From Pyxicephalus adspersus (taxonomy: Eukaryota > Chordata > Amphibia > Anura > Pyxicephalidae), in contig NC_092859.1 of assembly GCF_032062135.1 (NCBI RefSeq), forward strand, positions 124,617,806 through 124,681,805: 64,000 bases of DNA. Reading direction: 5' to 3'. The notes below the pieces were generated by a model. The model was not told where the DNA came from. It made no database searches and saw only the letters and a program-made list of their open reading frames with translations. Shown one piece after another: positions 1 through 12,200 of this stretch. The translations under genes and the position numbers were made by a program. The first letter of the stretch is position 1, and every line of letters begins with the position of its first letter.

Positions 1-124
1 CCCTACACAAAAATGGAGATATTTTATTCAGTCCTCCAGCTGTCAATGATCTTAATCATCTTAGAAGAGGAATATTACGAGGAAATCGACAGCCACAAGG
101 GCAGGGCTTAAGATTTGATAGAAG
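1..124 (+). CDS. THSD4: THSD4 (ADAMTSL6) coding exon, 3' part only
   Basis: The reading frame starting at position 3 is open from the window edge to a splice donor at 125 (AAG|GTATTT) and translates to about 40 residues. It begins LHKNGDILFSPPAV and ends LRGNRQPQGQGLRFDR, followed by two bases of a split arginine codon (AG|A). This resembles the linker after the first thrombospondin type-1 repeat of vertebrate THSD4, where I recall a similar LRGSR-PQPQGL stretch. The split codon is completed exactly by the first base of the exon at 24600, which supports both splice sites. The donor is weak after GTA (TTT in place of AGT). The exon start lies before the window. THSD4 is a secreted matrix protein reported to bind fibrillin-1 and promote microfibril assembly; this segment has no catalytic role. 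The other two forward frames meet stops inside the segment. An ADAMTSL4-like paralogue is the main alternative. Confidence 0.85.
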
Positions 125-1500
125 GTATTTTGTTTTTATCTGTCCTTGTATAGTTACTTGTTTTTATTATTAGAAATATATGCATAATATTCATGATCTT
201 CACCCTATAAAATGTGTAATTACCAAGTTCTGTGTAGTCATGGACTGAAATGGTGTGAACAGAAAAACTGTCCATCTGTAAAGTCGCCTCTGCTGAATAG
301 TAGTCTGCCATGTTTGTGTGGACTGGCAGAGATAATTTATCAAATCATTTAGATTCAGTTTAGTACAGACTTTAAAATAAATCTTTGTAAACCTTGATAA
401 TTGATATATACAAACACATCTACAGTGTAATCGTGGATTAATTAGACATCTTTGAATAATTGGTTTCTACAGTTTAATAGCCAAATGACCAGCAAAAAAT
501 TATGAGCATTTTCTTTGGCTGCTTGAAGGAAAAATCCCTTCAATGCTAATGCTATTTTTTTTTAACCTTTTTTTTTTTTTTTTTTTTTTTTTCAAACATG
601 GAAATTATATTTTAATTAATGCTGTCTATCCAAAAGAGAGAAAAGAAATGTGCTTGTAAAATCAACAAACAAAAAAAAAACATTTAAAACAAAACTTGTC
701 TTAAAGTATAAAAGTTAACAATGCACAGTAATATTGGTTGCCGTACAACATGTCATTAAATGTGTCAGATTGTGCAAAGGTACCATACAATATGATGTAT
801 ATACAAATCTTACTTTAGCCATCAGACTCTCTGTCTATGATATTTTCATTCAAACCATTTTTTGTTGTGATGCCATATGTTAGCATTCTCCATTGTTGAA
901 ACCCAAAATCTTTACACTTTTCAGACCATATTCATTCAGCTAGGTATTGCAGCACAAGAAATAAGGACAAGAATTGCTCATGTTAGGAAATGGCTATCTA
1001 GCATGTGAATATAGTCTTATATATAAAGTCAGGTAACTAATATTATATAACAAAAATGGGGTAAAATGGGTTTGCAAAAGAAGCCTTTAGGGCTGATAAA
1101 ATAGTTATGTTGGCAGGATAAAATAACTTCCATGCATGCTCTGGAGTTGCATCATCCCAGCCCAGCCAATCAAACTGACTCAAGAAGCTGAAACTAGAAA
1201 AAGCCACATCATGAATTTTGTAACATTGTGAAAATCAAATTAAGTTCTCCATTCTAGCAATATCTATCTGTGAGTAAACAGGAAGGGTGTATCATGAATT
1301 TCATTGGGAGAAAGATTGTGAGCATGAACATTTTATAAACTAGCAAAAAAACAAAAACAAAATTCTGATTGAAGAGTCCCTTTTGAAAGTAGAAGAAATC
1401 TAAACACATTATCCAATTACTATTTGTCTCCCATTGCACTGCAGGTGGTCCTCCCTGAGTTAATTCGGCACAAAATATGGATGTGTCGGGTACCTGTACA
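125..1500. other. Intronic AT-rich DNA, no gene seen
   Basis: Nothing recognisable apart from a 25-base T run at 568-592. Short open frames on both strands have no recognisable protein similarity. Confidence 0.6.
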
Positions 1501-2085
1501 GGAACAAGAGGGAGCAGCATTGGCAGCATATACTAAAAAGTATTAGGCGTGTTTATTACAAATAAATGAATACACAACACAGCAAAAAGCATATATACAG
1601 TGAAAATATACAGTGAAACTTTGTACAATGAACAGGAACCAGAAAACATAGGGCGGCCAGATCTAGCATGTGAAAACATAGCAGGCGGCCAGATCTAGCA
1701 TGTGAAAACATAGCAGGCGGCCAGATCTAGCATGTGAAAACATAGCAAGCGGCCAGAGCACCAGCAGTGTTTCAGATACAAGGACTCAGATCCAATGCTA
1801 AGGCAAGCAAAGGGAGACATGTGAGGCCAGAATATATATATGACTCCTAAAAATGAGCCCCAGGTGTAAAATGGTTGCCGCCCCTCTACTGGTTGTCTGT
1901 GGAAGCACACCCAAGGTATGCTAAACCATGCAGCCAGCAGGTGACATAGGGAGCTGCAGTTTTCCTGACGAGATGCTGTTAGCAGCTCTTTTCTATAAGA
2001 TAACAAGTTATCTGGCTTTTTATGTCTTTCGTGAAGGAATGCAAGGTTTTTGTTAATGCACATGTTTGGAACGGGTTACATAACT
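1500..2085 (-). mobile_element. Candidate solo LTR or LTR fragment, minus strand
   Basis: Read on the minus strand, this block has the layout of a long terminal repeat. It starts with TGTAACCCG near 2083-2075. A TATATATA stretch follows around 1835, then a GC-richer transcribed part, and AATAAACACG near 1562-1553 as a polyadenylation signal. It ends near TACCCGACA around 1489-1497. No flanking target-site duplication and no primer-binding site could be confirmed, and no gag or pol frame is attached. A 122-codon minus-strand frame (1695-2063) crosses the block but resembles no protein I know. The ends are approximate and the assignment is tentative. Confidence 0.35.
1652..1760. repeat. 32-bp minisatellite, about 3.4 units
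   Basis: Unit starts (GGCGGCCAGATCTAGC and onward) fall at 1652, 1684, 1716 and 1748, an exact 32-base period. The first three units are almost identical; the fourth begins AGCGGCC and diverges after about 10 bases. It lies inside the LTR-like block. Confidence 0.9.
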
Positions 2086-2336
2086 CTAATCTAGACACTA
2101 TTTAGTCATTACCTCACACTAAAGACAGCTAAAGAATCTACAAGGGTTCACATTCAGTTTTTTCTTTTTTGTGGAAACCTATTGACAGATCTGTAAACTC
2201 CGCACAAACACCAGAAATCAAGCTCCAGGCAGATATAAAAGCCACCACTAAAACCAGTAATGGATATGTTAAAAATTTTGAAAAAGTTAAGCAAAGGTAC
2301 CTTTTTTTTCTTAAAAGATTGTCTGTCTGTCACACT

Positions 2337-2562
2337 GGGTCTGATTTGTTAAAGCTCTCCAAGACTGGAGAGGATAGATTATCATGGCAGAACCTGGGTG
2401 ATCCAGCAACTCTGAAATGGATCTGGTCAAAGACTTAAAACATTTGATAACTAATGGAAAATATTTTTTAAGAAATCTATTCCAGGTTTTTTCAATCACT
2501 CAGGTTCTCCTTCAATGGTTCACTCTTCTCCAGTCTTGGAGAGTTTAAGTACATCAGGGCCA
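2337..2562. mobile_element. Foldback (palindromic) non-autonomous element, copy 1 of 3
   Basis: The left arm (GGTCTGATTTGTTAAAGC, then CTCCAAGACTGGAGAGGATA) is matched by the reverse complement of the right arm (GGCCCTGATGTACTTAAAC, then CTCCAAGACTGGAGAAGA). Related copies lie at 32193 and 62527. No coding capacity. The superfamily is not recognised and no clear target duplication is visible. Confidence 0.7.
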
Positions 2563-3228
2563 TTATCTCTTAGACTGGTATCCTAATGGTATAAGACAGA
2601 AGAGTGATACATCAATTTGCTGTTACACCTTTATAGTCTTGCCACTCCACATACCTCCTGTATGGTCCTTAAAGTGAAAAGAAAAAAAAAAACACTCAGC
2701 AGGCTGGCTGTTTATTAAATATACCTGTCTGTACGCAGTTTTCTGTAGAACGTACTGTGAGCTTCGTGCAGCTTGGAGTACATTCTTGACATACCCAGGT
2801 GCTGAAATGAATTAACTCCCGCACTTATGTGCAATGGGAATTATGCAATTATGGCCTCGACAATCACGGTTTTCAAAAGTCCCAAACTAAGAAAAGGAGG
2901 ATAAAGATATTAGCACTGATGATAGAGTGAGGGAAGGGGATTTTACATTGCAAATGAGGTGCAAATGTCAAGGACCTCAATAAAATCTAGACAGAATGCC
3001 TTTGAAACATTCAATTTTGCATGTGTTGCAGTTCTTTAATGTCTTTAGATGCATTTTATTTAATCTTTTACTACCTTAAAACATACAATAACTAAGAATG
3101 TCACCAACATATCCTTAAATTCAACCTTTTTGTAAAATAGACTAAATCTAGATTAATTAGCTGTGGTCATATGTATAAGTAGATGCTGTGGCATAGCTTT
3201 TACAACCAAAGCTTGAGCAAAGTCATAG

Positions 3229-3480
3229 TTAAAGCGGACCTAAACCGAAAAATAAAAAAAATCACACCTTCAATTCGGCAGATCCCTTGATCAAGCTGGA
3301 CCTTTTCTCAATGGGGTCCTGCACTGTCCTGGACTTCTCCTTTGTCCCGGTTTTCACCATTTTCAGACACCTTCTTCCTTCAGTCTACGTCACCCGATCT
3401 CACACTGCAGAGGTGCGAGATCGTGTGACGCAGCCTGCTGATCTTACTGCCCATGCGTGAGATTTTATTTTTAAAGCAGT
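3229..3480. repeat. Dispersed repeat beginning TTAAAGCGGACCTAAACC
   Basis: This block is GC-richer than its surroundings and starts with a TTAAAG-type terminus that recurs in the window. It contains an imperfect inverted repeat around 3404-3428 (GATCTCACACTGCAGAGGTG against GCGAGATCGTG). A second TTAAAGCAG motif at 3471 may mark the other edge. Likely a non-autonomous interspersed repeat of the host; the family is not recognised. Confidence 0.4.
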
Positions 3481-3499
3481 TCTGTAGAGTGTTTTACAT

Positions 3500-6400
3500 G
3501 ACTGCTGTCTAATAGGCACAAATACTATCAGTAATTCACCTAGACACTGGGTAATAAATCCCCCTTACCTTCTCTTTAATGTAAGCAGAGAGAAAGCTTG
3601 TGCTGGTGGGTGTGGCCATTTATCAGTTAGCACAGATCACTAAAGTGTAAGAGCAGAAAACAGGGGAACAAAAGGTATTTTTTTTTTAATTTCTAACAAA
3701 ATTAATTTTCTAACAAAATTAATCACAAACACATAGAGGGTACAGATTAATAAAGAAATGAAAAGTATGAAACATTAGTTTAGTTGTAAGCTGCCACTTT
3801 TCACAGTGTCATGGTGGAAAATCTGTTATCCTTAGCACATTATTCACAAATAGGTTCTCTCCATTCGCAAGCAGGGAAATGTTGGCAGTGTGCTGACATC
3901 ATTGTGCTTTGCTTGTCATGATGTTAATGAATTATTTCAATTTTTGCTAATGGCCTAGGCAAAAAAAGGTGTATCCGTGCCTGCAAAGTCCCTATTTGAA
4001 CCCAATCAGAATTTGGCATTGTTGATCCACTAGAGTGAACTGCATGCTTACACTAGCTCTAAGAACCTTAATCATAAAGTTCAAGTGGCAGCTGAGCTTT
4101 GTTACAATTCAGTGAATGTAACCCTGGCACGGTGCCTTTGAGCAAAGGGCCACCAAGCATAACATTTTGAATTCCAGTCAGAATAAAATAAATTAGCAAT
4201 AGCAAACATTTATAAATGTAGACTGAACCTTTTTCTAAGTAGCTGTGTTAAATAAAACCAACCAGGGAGTTATATGCCATTCTATACTTTTCATGATAAT
4301 TGCTGATCTGAGAAGGAGAAAAAAAAATGTATAGGGCGCAAGTTGCTGGCAGGTGCCAGAGGTACCTTTTTTAAAGCAGTTCCAAGCCTAAAACAAATGA
4401 AATATTTGTTAAAAGTATATAAATTCACACTCTGTTATAGCTAAGAGCATCTATTCATACCAAGAGGGTGTTGGCCGTTTATAATTTCTTCTGCTAGATA
4501 TAAGACTTTTTTATGACCTGACTGCACCCTCACAAAGTGTAACTTTATGCCATGTTGGGGAAGTTTCACACCATTTATATCTGATATTTCCATTACCTGT
4601 TTGCTTTTAGGAAACTGTGTTTTCAGTGCCAAAACAGCTTGGCCTTACAAGAAAAGAGCTTATTATTGTGCTGTAGGCATGTGTGTATGTTGGTTGCTGT
4701 AAAATGCTGATGTAAATGTCCTTGCTCTTTATGCTCTAATAAACTAGAATGGGGAATATTTATTTCAAGAAAAGTTAAAGTTGTTTTGCTATGAAGATTG
4801 CAAATTAAAAAACTAGGGAGTATAATTTTGTTGGAATTTGCCTTTTCTAGTTCCCTTTCTTTTGTATTCTACTGCCTACACCATTGTTCTCCAAATTGGT
4901 CTTTAAATGCTTCTAAGGATTTTGATACATAAAATATGAATGCAGATATAGGCTATAGCACATCTGGGATCCAGGACAGAATATTATAATGTATGTAGCA
5001 TCAAAATTTTTTTTAGTAATAATGATGACATTGAGTATATGGAAGATGGCTAGATTGCTCAACTTGCACGTTGTATATTCCCAAAAAAACTGTTTAACCT
5101 TCATGTTGTCTCTTCAAGCTAAAACCTTGATGTATCGTGTTATGAAAAAAGGTTGTTTTTTTTACAACCACTTATCTGATTCAAAAGTCTGATTGATTAT
5201 ATAAACTAATAGAGAAAGAAAGAGGAAGCAAAACAGCACAGGCTTCAAAGAAAGTAGATTTGTGGATACCACATCTGAAAAAGTTGGTTAAATCTGACAA
5301 ACCTAAAAAAATGGCTTCCCTCCAACCCTATGCAATAATGCTGGTTGTTGATCCAATCACTCTTCCCCAGCAGTGTCACTTGGGAGAAAGTAAAATTAAT
5401 GATGTGCCCCTCAATTCCCTAATATGAGTATTTTTTTGTGCAGATGAATGCAGCAATAAGGGAGTAAAGGCAACGTGAGTATGTGTTGGGTGGGTGCATA
5501 TGAGTTAACCTGTGCTTTAAAAGATTACTGTAATTTTACCTAAAATACCTGATGGGCTTCCCATCAAATGAGAAATCAACTGAGCATGCATGGCCAACAG
5601 TAAAGATCTTCATAAATCATAGACAGGTAATTGGAACATATAGGAGGTCATGCTGTGAAAGGGGGGGGCTGCATTTTGAAGATAACCGTACTTACAGTAC
5701 AGTTATCTTTTAAGCACAGTTATTTAAAAGCATTACCAGTTGAGTTTTTTGTTTTGTTTCTTTTTTTACAGTAGCACCAATTAATTATATTTTTGTGAAT
5801 GAGTTAATGAATAAATGTTATTAATCCTATATTTGATGTATGCCTGGTTTTCCATATGCTTTGGACTTTAACCCATTGTTATGAGACATAACAATGAGGG
5901 TGCTGAAACTCCAAATAGTTCTACATTTATGTCTGCTTACTGCCATCACTGCCTTTAACTTTGAAAAACAAAACTGGTATTATTATTATTATGAACACTG
6001 AGAACAATGAATTGCTCAAGCCACTATCCTCTTCTGTAATGCATTATGTGAAAAAATAAAGTCTTTGTTCTCTAAATCATGATGATCTGATATGGTTAGG
6101 AGACAGTGGAAAATATTCATTCATATTTGGTTTAACCTTATTTATGTGTCCAGTAGATCACAAAAGATACTTATAAAATCTGTTTGTCATCATGATTTGT
6201 GAAATACAGTGTCAAGGTCTTGTTGATAAAGACCAATCTTTTGATTCTCCTTCTTTTCTAGAATTATAGTTATAAACACTGAGGTGGAATTTGTATGGGA
6301 CATTTGCCAATCTTCAAAATATAATTTAGAACAATTGATCATGTTTTTTTTCTGCCATTGAATTGTGGTATTCAGCAATGTGTTTCTGATCTACAGTCTT

Positions 6401-8930
6401 TTTTCAAATTTGTATGTGGGTACAATAAAATGTTTAACTACTGTTTTGGGCAACTTCCATTTAATGGAAAAAATAGCATAGACACAATATTTGTAAATGT
6501 TTCCTTTTTTGGAAAATATGTGGATAGGTCTGTCTCCTTTTTCTAGCCCTTCAGATCTTAACGTAAACCTGTAGCCAGAACATTCAGGTATTTACATATA
6601 TTTGCTTTAAAGGTGTGGCATTTTGCATATTTGTAACCTAATCCCCACTGTTGATGCCTTTAGTCCCCATCTCACCATTTATTCAGGTCCTTTTTAGTAT
6701 CTCTAATCCATATTTTCTTTGGTATTCCTCTCTTTCTTATTTTCTGAAGGATCTTCCTTCAAAATAACTACTGAGACTCTTTTATGACGTGGCATTGCCT
6801 TCTATGTGTGCATGTAGGTGTAGATGCAGCCAGTTAGGGTATGTTTTACATTATTTTGATATGGAAATACAATATGTAAAGGAACCTGTGAAAATGAACC
6901 CCCTGTCTTCTTTTTCCCTGTTTATTCAATGTCCCTTTCTGTCCAATAGGAAAGCATGTCTCAAATTAGGAAGTTTAGTGGACTAACAGAGAGGCATAAT
7001 CAGTCGTCAGTTCAATGAAAGCCAATACTTTGACCTTTATTTACTAAAGGAATAGAGCATTGATTCTTTTAAAGTGAATTTTCCTCTGCAGTGCATTTTC
7101 AACTATTTAGGTTAGTGGGCGGAAACAAAGAGAAAATTTGCAAAGATTACCCGATCACTTTTAAAGACTAATTTACAAATTGAGTTTGGTTAGATGATTT
7201 AATTCATTAGAACTTCATTCACTAAGATAAGAAAAATGTTCTTTTGCAAGGAGATAATTTACTAAATGAGGCAACATGTTGGTGTCTCTGCCTGAACCTA
7301 CGATCCTAAAATATGGGGGACATGGTCCGCGGCCAAAGCCGTGGACCACCGGTGGCCGACCGCTGTCTTAAACCATTCAAACATGTATAAACATAACTTT
7401 GTTTTTTCATTGTATATTCTTTGCAAACTAAATGTTCACTTTGGTTCTCGTCGTACTGTTTTAGATAATTTAAAATCAGATAACATAAAATTCAGTCAAC
7501 ATGCTCTATTCTTATAATTTTAGTGTTTCCAAGAAAACCCTTTTATACTAGAACATGCTCAACATTTTTTAAAGGACTGTGTAATATTACCTCTTGTATG
7601 TTTTAACTTAAGTTAAGTGCATCATAGACAAGAAAAAAATGTCATGTTCTTTGGCGATGGAGTTTACCTGTTTCTGTTCATTAAAACTCCAGTGTGACTA
7701 AAACTTGAGTGTGACTCAATTTAATTTAAAGCAGAACTAGACTGCTTGCGGGTTATGGCAAACGTTGACCACCTGCAACAACTTTAGTAACACTTTAAAG
7801 TAGAATATAAACAGGTAGTGTAAGCTGTACCAGTAGTTAACAATATGATTATATATTACAGTTATGTCCATGTGGAAAGATAAATTATTATACGTGACTT
7901 CTGAGGAGCAGGTTGTGTACATTTGCTTATGAATTCCTTTATGCGTTCTCTAAGAAGCCTTATGTGGTTGCTTTGTAACCTTCATTTACCCCTGTGCTCT
8001 CTACTTTCCCATATGTGGTACAGTTATAATGTAAAATTTCCATCACACAGCAGCTAGTAAAATTCCATACTGCTACAAACATTTTAAATCTTTACAGTGC
8101 AGCTCCTTTTAAAAGATCACTAGCTACAACACTAGCTCCTTTGTGTTTTAATGCTAAAATTGGTCTGCAGAAGATGATAAAGATAAGTACCTTTTAATGA
8201 TCTTTATTAAAACTGCAGCCCCAGTTCAGTACAAAAAAGCTATTTAATGACTTAGCAGTACTATGTGGAGTCTGGTAGTAGTAATATTGTTAAAGAGCTT
8301 AAAGGCAGTATGACCATGTAAACCATAACATTTTTGTGTCATTAATTGTAGTGCGGCCAATTTCTGTCTATTTATTGGGACCATAATAAATTGTTAGCCT
8401 GTAAATTTATGTAGTTAAACATGTTATATTGCCATGATGTAAATAATGCAATCAAATCAATGTTTTAGAATTTTTGTTGTAGATATGATTTATTACGTAT
8501 GTATATGGGGCAGCCATATGTGCTTAATATATTTCTAGGCTCATTTTCCTTCTTTGCAGTGCCGATCAATGTTCATGCCCTACTGCTTCCTTTTACCAGC
8601 GCATTGAAAACAAATGCGTCATTTGGCCCATATCTTGTTGTTGGGATGGGAGAAAGGATGTTTATGGGTGCCATTCTTTAGGGTTCTGTAAGAACTCCTT
8701 AAGGACAGTCATCATTGTTACAAGGGCAAGGGTTGGTATGGGCCAATATTATTGTTCTCACTGCTGCCTTTTCATAGAAAACCGGTGAATGTATCTGGAG
8801 TGAAAGGTAGGTAGTGATGTGGTAACTTTTGGTAAATAGGGAAAGAGGCACAGACCTGTGTAGTCACAGTTAACAATTTTTGCTCTATATAGGATTTATA
8901 TCAATATTTTGAGTACCACTTTATTAGGCA
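3500..8930. other. Intronic DNA, no gene seen
   Basis: AT-rich intron with many stops. I see only small structures: a 14-bp-stem hairpin at 5679-5709, a GC-rich inverted repeat at 7323-7348 that may be a worn DNA-transposon end, and isolated TTAAAGC motifs at 4371 and 7726. None of the open frames up to 67 codons resembles a protein. Confidence 0.55.
5679..5709. repeat. Short hairpin, 14-bp stem with 3-nt loop
   Basis: AAGATAACCGTACT (5679-5692) and AGTACAGTTATCTT (5696-5709) are inverted copies with one mismatch. The role is unknown and it may be the relic of a foldback element. Confidence 0.6.
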
Positions 8931-8936
8931 TACTTT

Positions 8937-9260
8937 TTAAAGTGGACGTTAGATTAAAAACAAACATTTTGAGTGGACAGATTCTGCTTTTTCGCAGGGA
9001 CAGGTGATGTCATTCCCGCAATAAAACAAATGTACCTGACTCCTGAAATTCTGAATCCTTATTTCACTGAACTTCCCTCACCTTTTGGGTTCAGGATATT
9101 TGGCTATTCTAAAGAGCTCAGGCATGCACTTGGGAGTTTATAAATTCCCAGCAGCCAGTTATCTATATATAAGCCACATGCACAACAGTGTACATTAAAG
9201 AGAAGACTATGAACAGGCAGGCAAATGTATTTCATTGCTAAAGAACCTGTCCCTTCTGTA
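8937..9260. repeat. Dispersed repeat with TTAAAGTGGACGTTAG start
   Basis: It begins with the TTAAAGYGGA-type terminus and contains GATGTCATTCCC, a string also present in the repeat at 40903. The right limit is uncertain. No coding frame. Confidence 0.35.
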
Positions 9261-12200
9261 ATAAAGAAACTGCTTGCTCACCATGCAATTTTCAGGCTAG
9301 GTACCACTTTGATGGAAATGATCGATTTTGAGTAGAAATCTATATTTCCAGACTGAAACAGATGTGAAACATTGGGCAATGGATTTGTGCAAATATCTTT
9401 CTTTCACTGTTGATTTTAAATTGCATTTTGGCAGTAGTTTTTCTTTAGACAGGTCTTTGTACTTTTGAGTATTTTATTCAGTTATAGTAATCCCAAAACA
9501 TTATAGAGTTTGTGTTTTTTTTAGGTTTGTGCTCCTTTTTCAGCGTGTATATATAACATATTAAGCCTACAGAGCAAGGTAGTATGTCACTTTGTGTTTT
9601 GTCTGTAAAGAAAATACCACCATGCAACATCAATCTATAATAATCTCTTTCCTGACTTTTATAGGTTTGTATTGGACTCTCCTAGTATTTTGTTTGGTAA
9701 AACACCCCAGTCTACCTTTTTCGTCTCCCCTGCAAGAACACATTTCATATTCCTCCTATTTTTATTGTCATTTCAACAAAAGTGTAACACAAGAGAGCCT
9801 TTTGGCATGATGACTATGCTGTAACAACCTCAAAAACCATTTGGGCTTGTGCTCTATCATGCAGATTTTTTTCTCCTCGCATTCCCTAGGAATTAGTGCA
9901 TAGTTTATAATTTATCAGTGAAACTGAAGCATGTAACATAAGGTGTTTGGTCTGTATTTCATAGTGTAGTCCAAGGTAGAAACAAAATACATTTTTTTTA
10001 TTTAGCTGATGCCTAATTGGCTGTTTTTTTTTTTTTTTTTAAACTCCTCTTTTGGAAGGCTCGCTGTGTACACCAGTATTTTTTTTTGCATGTATTTCGA
10101 ACCCTGAAGCTTTAATGTTGTGCTTCAGTAGGTTGTTTTTCACAGTTGTGTGTCATAGTTAATTACATACTTGGTGGTATAGGTCTGTACTTGATAAATC
10201 CTATAAACTTTATTTTATGACCAGCCAAATGTATTCATTGGTTTTTCTTCTCAGTCTAGTAATTCAGGAATGTTGTGATTATCATAGGTGTTTGAATAAT
10301 GCCACTTTATGACGTTGCAGTCTGCTTTGTGACATGAGGTATTTTGCTAATTTTCTTGCACTTAAATGCTGCTGGGTTACCCTTAGTTGCACTTCTGTAC
10401 CAGGTGCATTGCCCACCAATGAAGATGTGTTGCGGTACTAATTTAAATTATTCATGCCACAACATAATACAAAACATCCATAAGTGTGGTAAAATGCATG
10501 TTAGTGCAAGTATCTATGAGAGCAACTTGTGCAAATGTGGTGCTTCTTAAAGGGTGTAGTAAATATTTAAATATTTTAGGTTCATAGAGAATGCTATGGG
10601 TGGTTAAGCTTGACATAAACCCTATGCCTAATATGATTAATAATTACAATAGTTAGCCAATAATTAGTTTTTTTTTTTTTAGAGAAATGGGAAAAAAAAA
10701 CTTGAACTAAGCTATAAGGATTTTTAATTTGGCACATTCAACCTTTGCTTAACTAAAAGAAACTTTAATAACAATAAAAAGTTATTGCGTTAGTATTGTT
10801 CCACCAATACATAATAAAACAGAACATATAGTCCCTTAAACATAGCTTTGCTTTAAATGTTCTCACTGTTACAATTTTTAGGGTAAAAACAAAAGCAATT
10901 TTAATTACTTTCTTATTCAGTGCTTTATTGGATGGTTAAATTTTGTATGTGTTTCCTGGTTATGACTGCTTCCTCAGGAAAAAAAAAACAAAAAAAAAAA
11001 ACAATTTACATATTGTTTCAAAAGAATCCCATGTTTTTGGATCACATCCTCCGCAACAAAGATTAGACTAGCCAAGGCCCCAAGGCTTTTATCACAAGAG
11101 TTCGTAAATGCTAAAATTTGCTTAACCTAAATACAACTAGAAAATCTACTGCATTTTTTTTTGTTGTCTTTAGTTGATTAGCTTTCCCATCATAATTACA
11201 AAAGCAAAAGACCTGTGACCCAGTGTATGGTACTGTATGGAACAAAATTGCATTCAAGAACATTAATGCACCACAAAAATTCTTGTCTGACATACCTTGA
11301 TACTGCATATTGTCAGCATTCTTTACATAACAACAGGGAAAATAATAGCAATGGTTCCATTTTATAGCAGACTTTTCCTGGCTAACGTAACGCTGTGTTT
11401 TTGCACCCTCTCAATGTGGAAAAAAAGGGACCTTTTATCATGATATCAAATTTGGGGTGGCTACGCATGGGAATGTCTAAATCCGTATCAACCCAAACAT
11501 CATGTCACAGCATTCCACTCATTTGTCTGAACAGATCTGGTTGTTGGCTTTTCGTTTAGAAACTGTTACCAATTCGCCCACCTAAGGCTGTGTAGAGCAT
11601 GTACAATTATGATATTTCAGAAGGAAAGTAAAGAATCTCTGAAATTTTTTTGTATGTTTTTAGATGACTAAGTTGAGATGACCAAACATCAGTTCCTATT
11701 TAGCATAGTTAATAACCTTGTTTTTTATCTTCTACATTATTTCCATGTATGTTGATGAACTGACAGCATCAAGTGTTTTGGTTTCCTCTGGGAAGAAATT
11801 ATTCTGTTACCGCCTTACTGTACTGTTTTGTATTTTAATGTCTAAGCTGATTGTAATATACACCTTTAGGACATACTGTACGAAATGTTGGTGAGAAAAA
11901 GACTTTTCCAAAGAAAAAAAAAAAAAAAAAAGGAAACTTCAAAAGGTTTAACATACTTTCTGCCGTTTCAGCTAGATTTGTGTTTCAGCTTGGCTATAGC
12001 TTTTGCCTTGGATTTTGCCAAGACAAATTCCAGCAGGTGTTTTTTGAGATTATTGCAAAGCCACACTCGTAGGGTTTTTTCCTGCTAGTCTCCAACAATG
12101 AATTTACCTTGAGAAATGCTTTGTTTTCTTGTTCAAAGTCCCAGCCTGCGGTCGAAACAATGAAAAAACTTTCTACCTATTAAATGAAGGTGGTATGTTC

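Noticed and set aside
1695..2063. 122-codon minus-strand frame
   Set aside because: It covers the 32-bp minisatellite and LTR-like block, and no retroviral or other domain is recognisable.
7323..7348. GC-rich inverted repeat TGGTCCGCGGC / GCCGTGGACCA
   Set aside because: It resembles the end region of some hAT-type elements, but no second end or 8-bp target duplication is visible.
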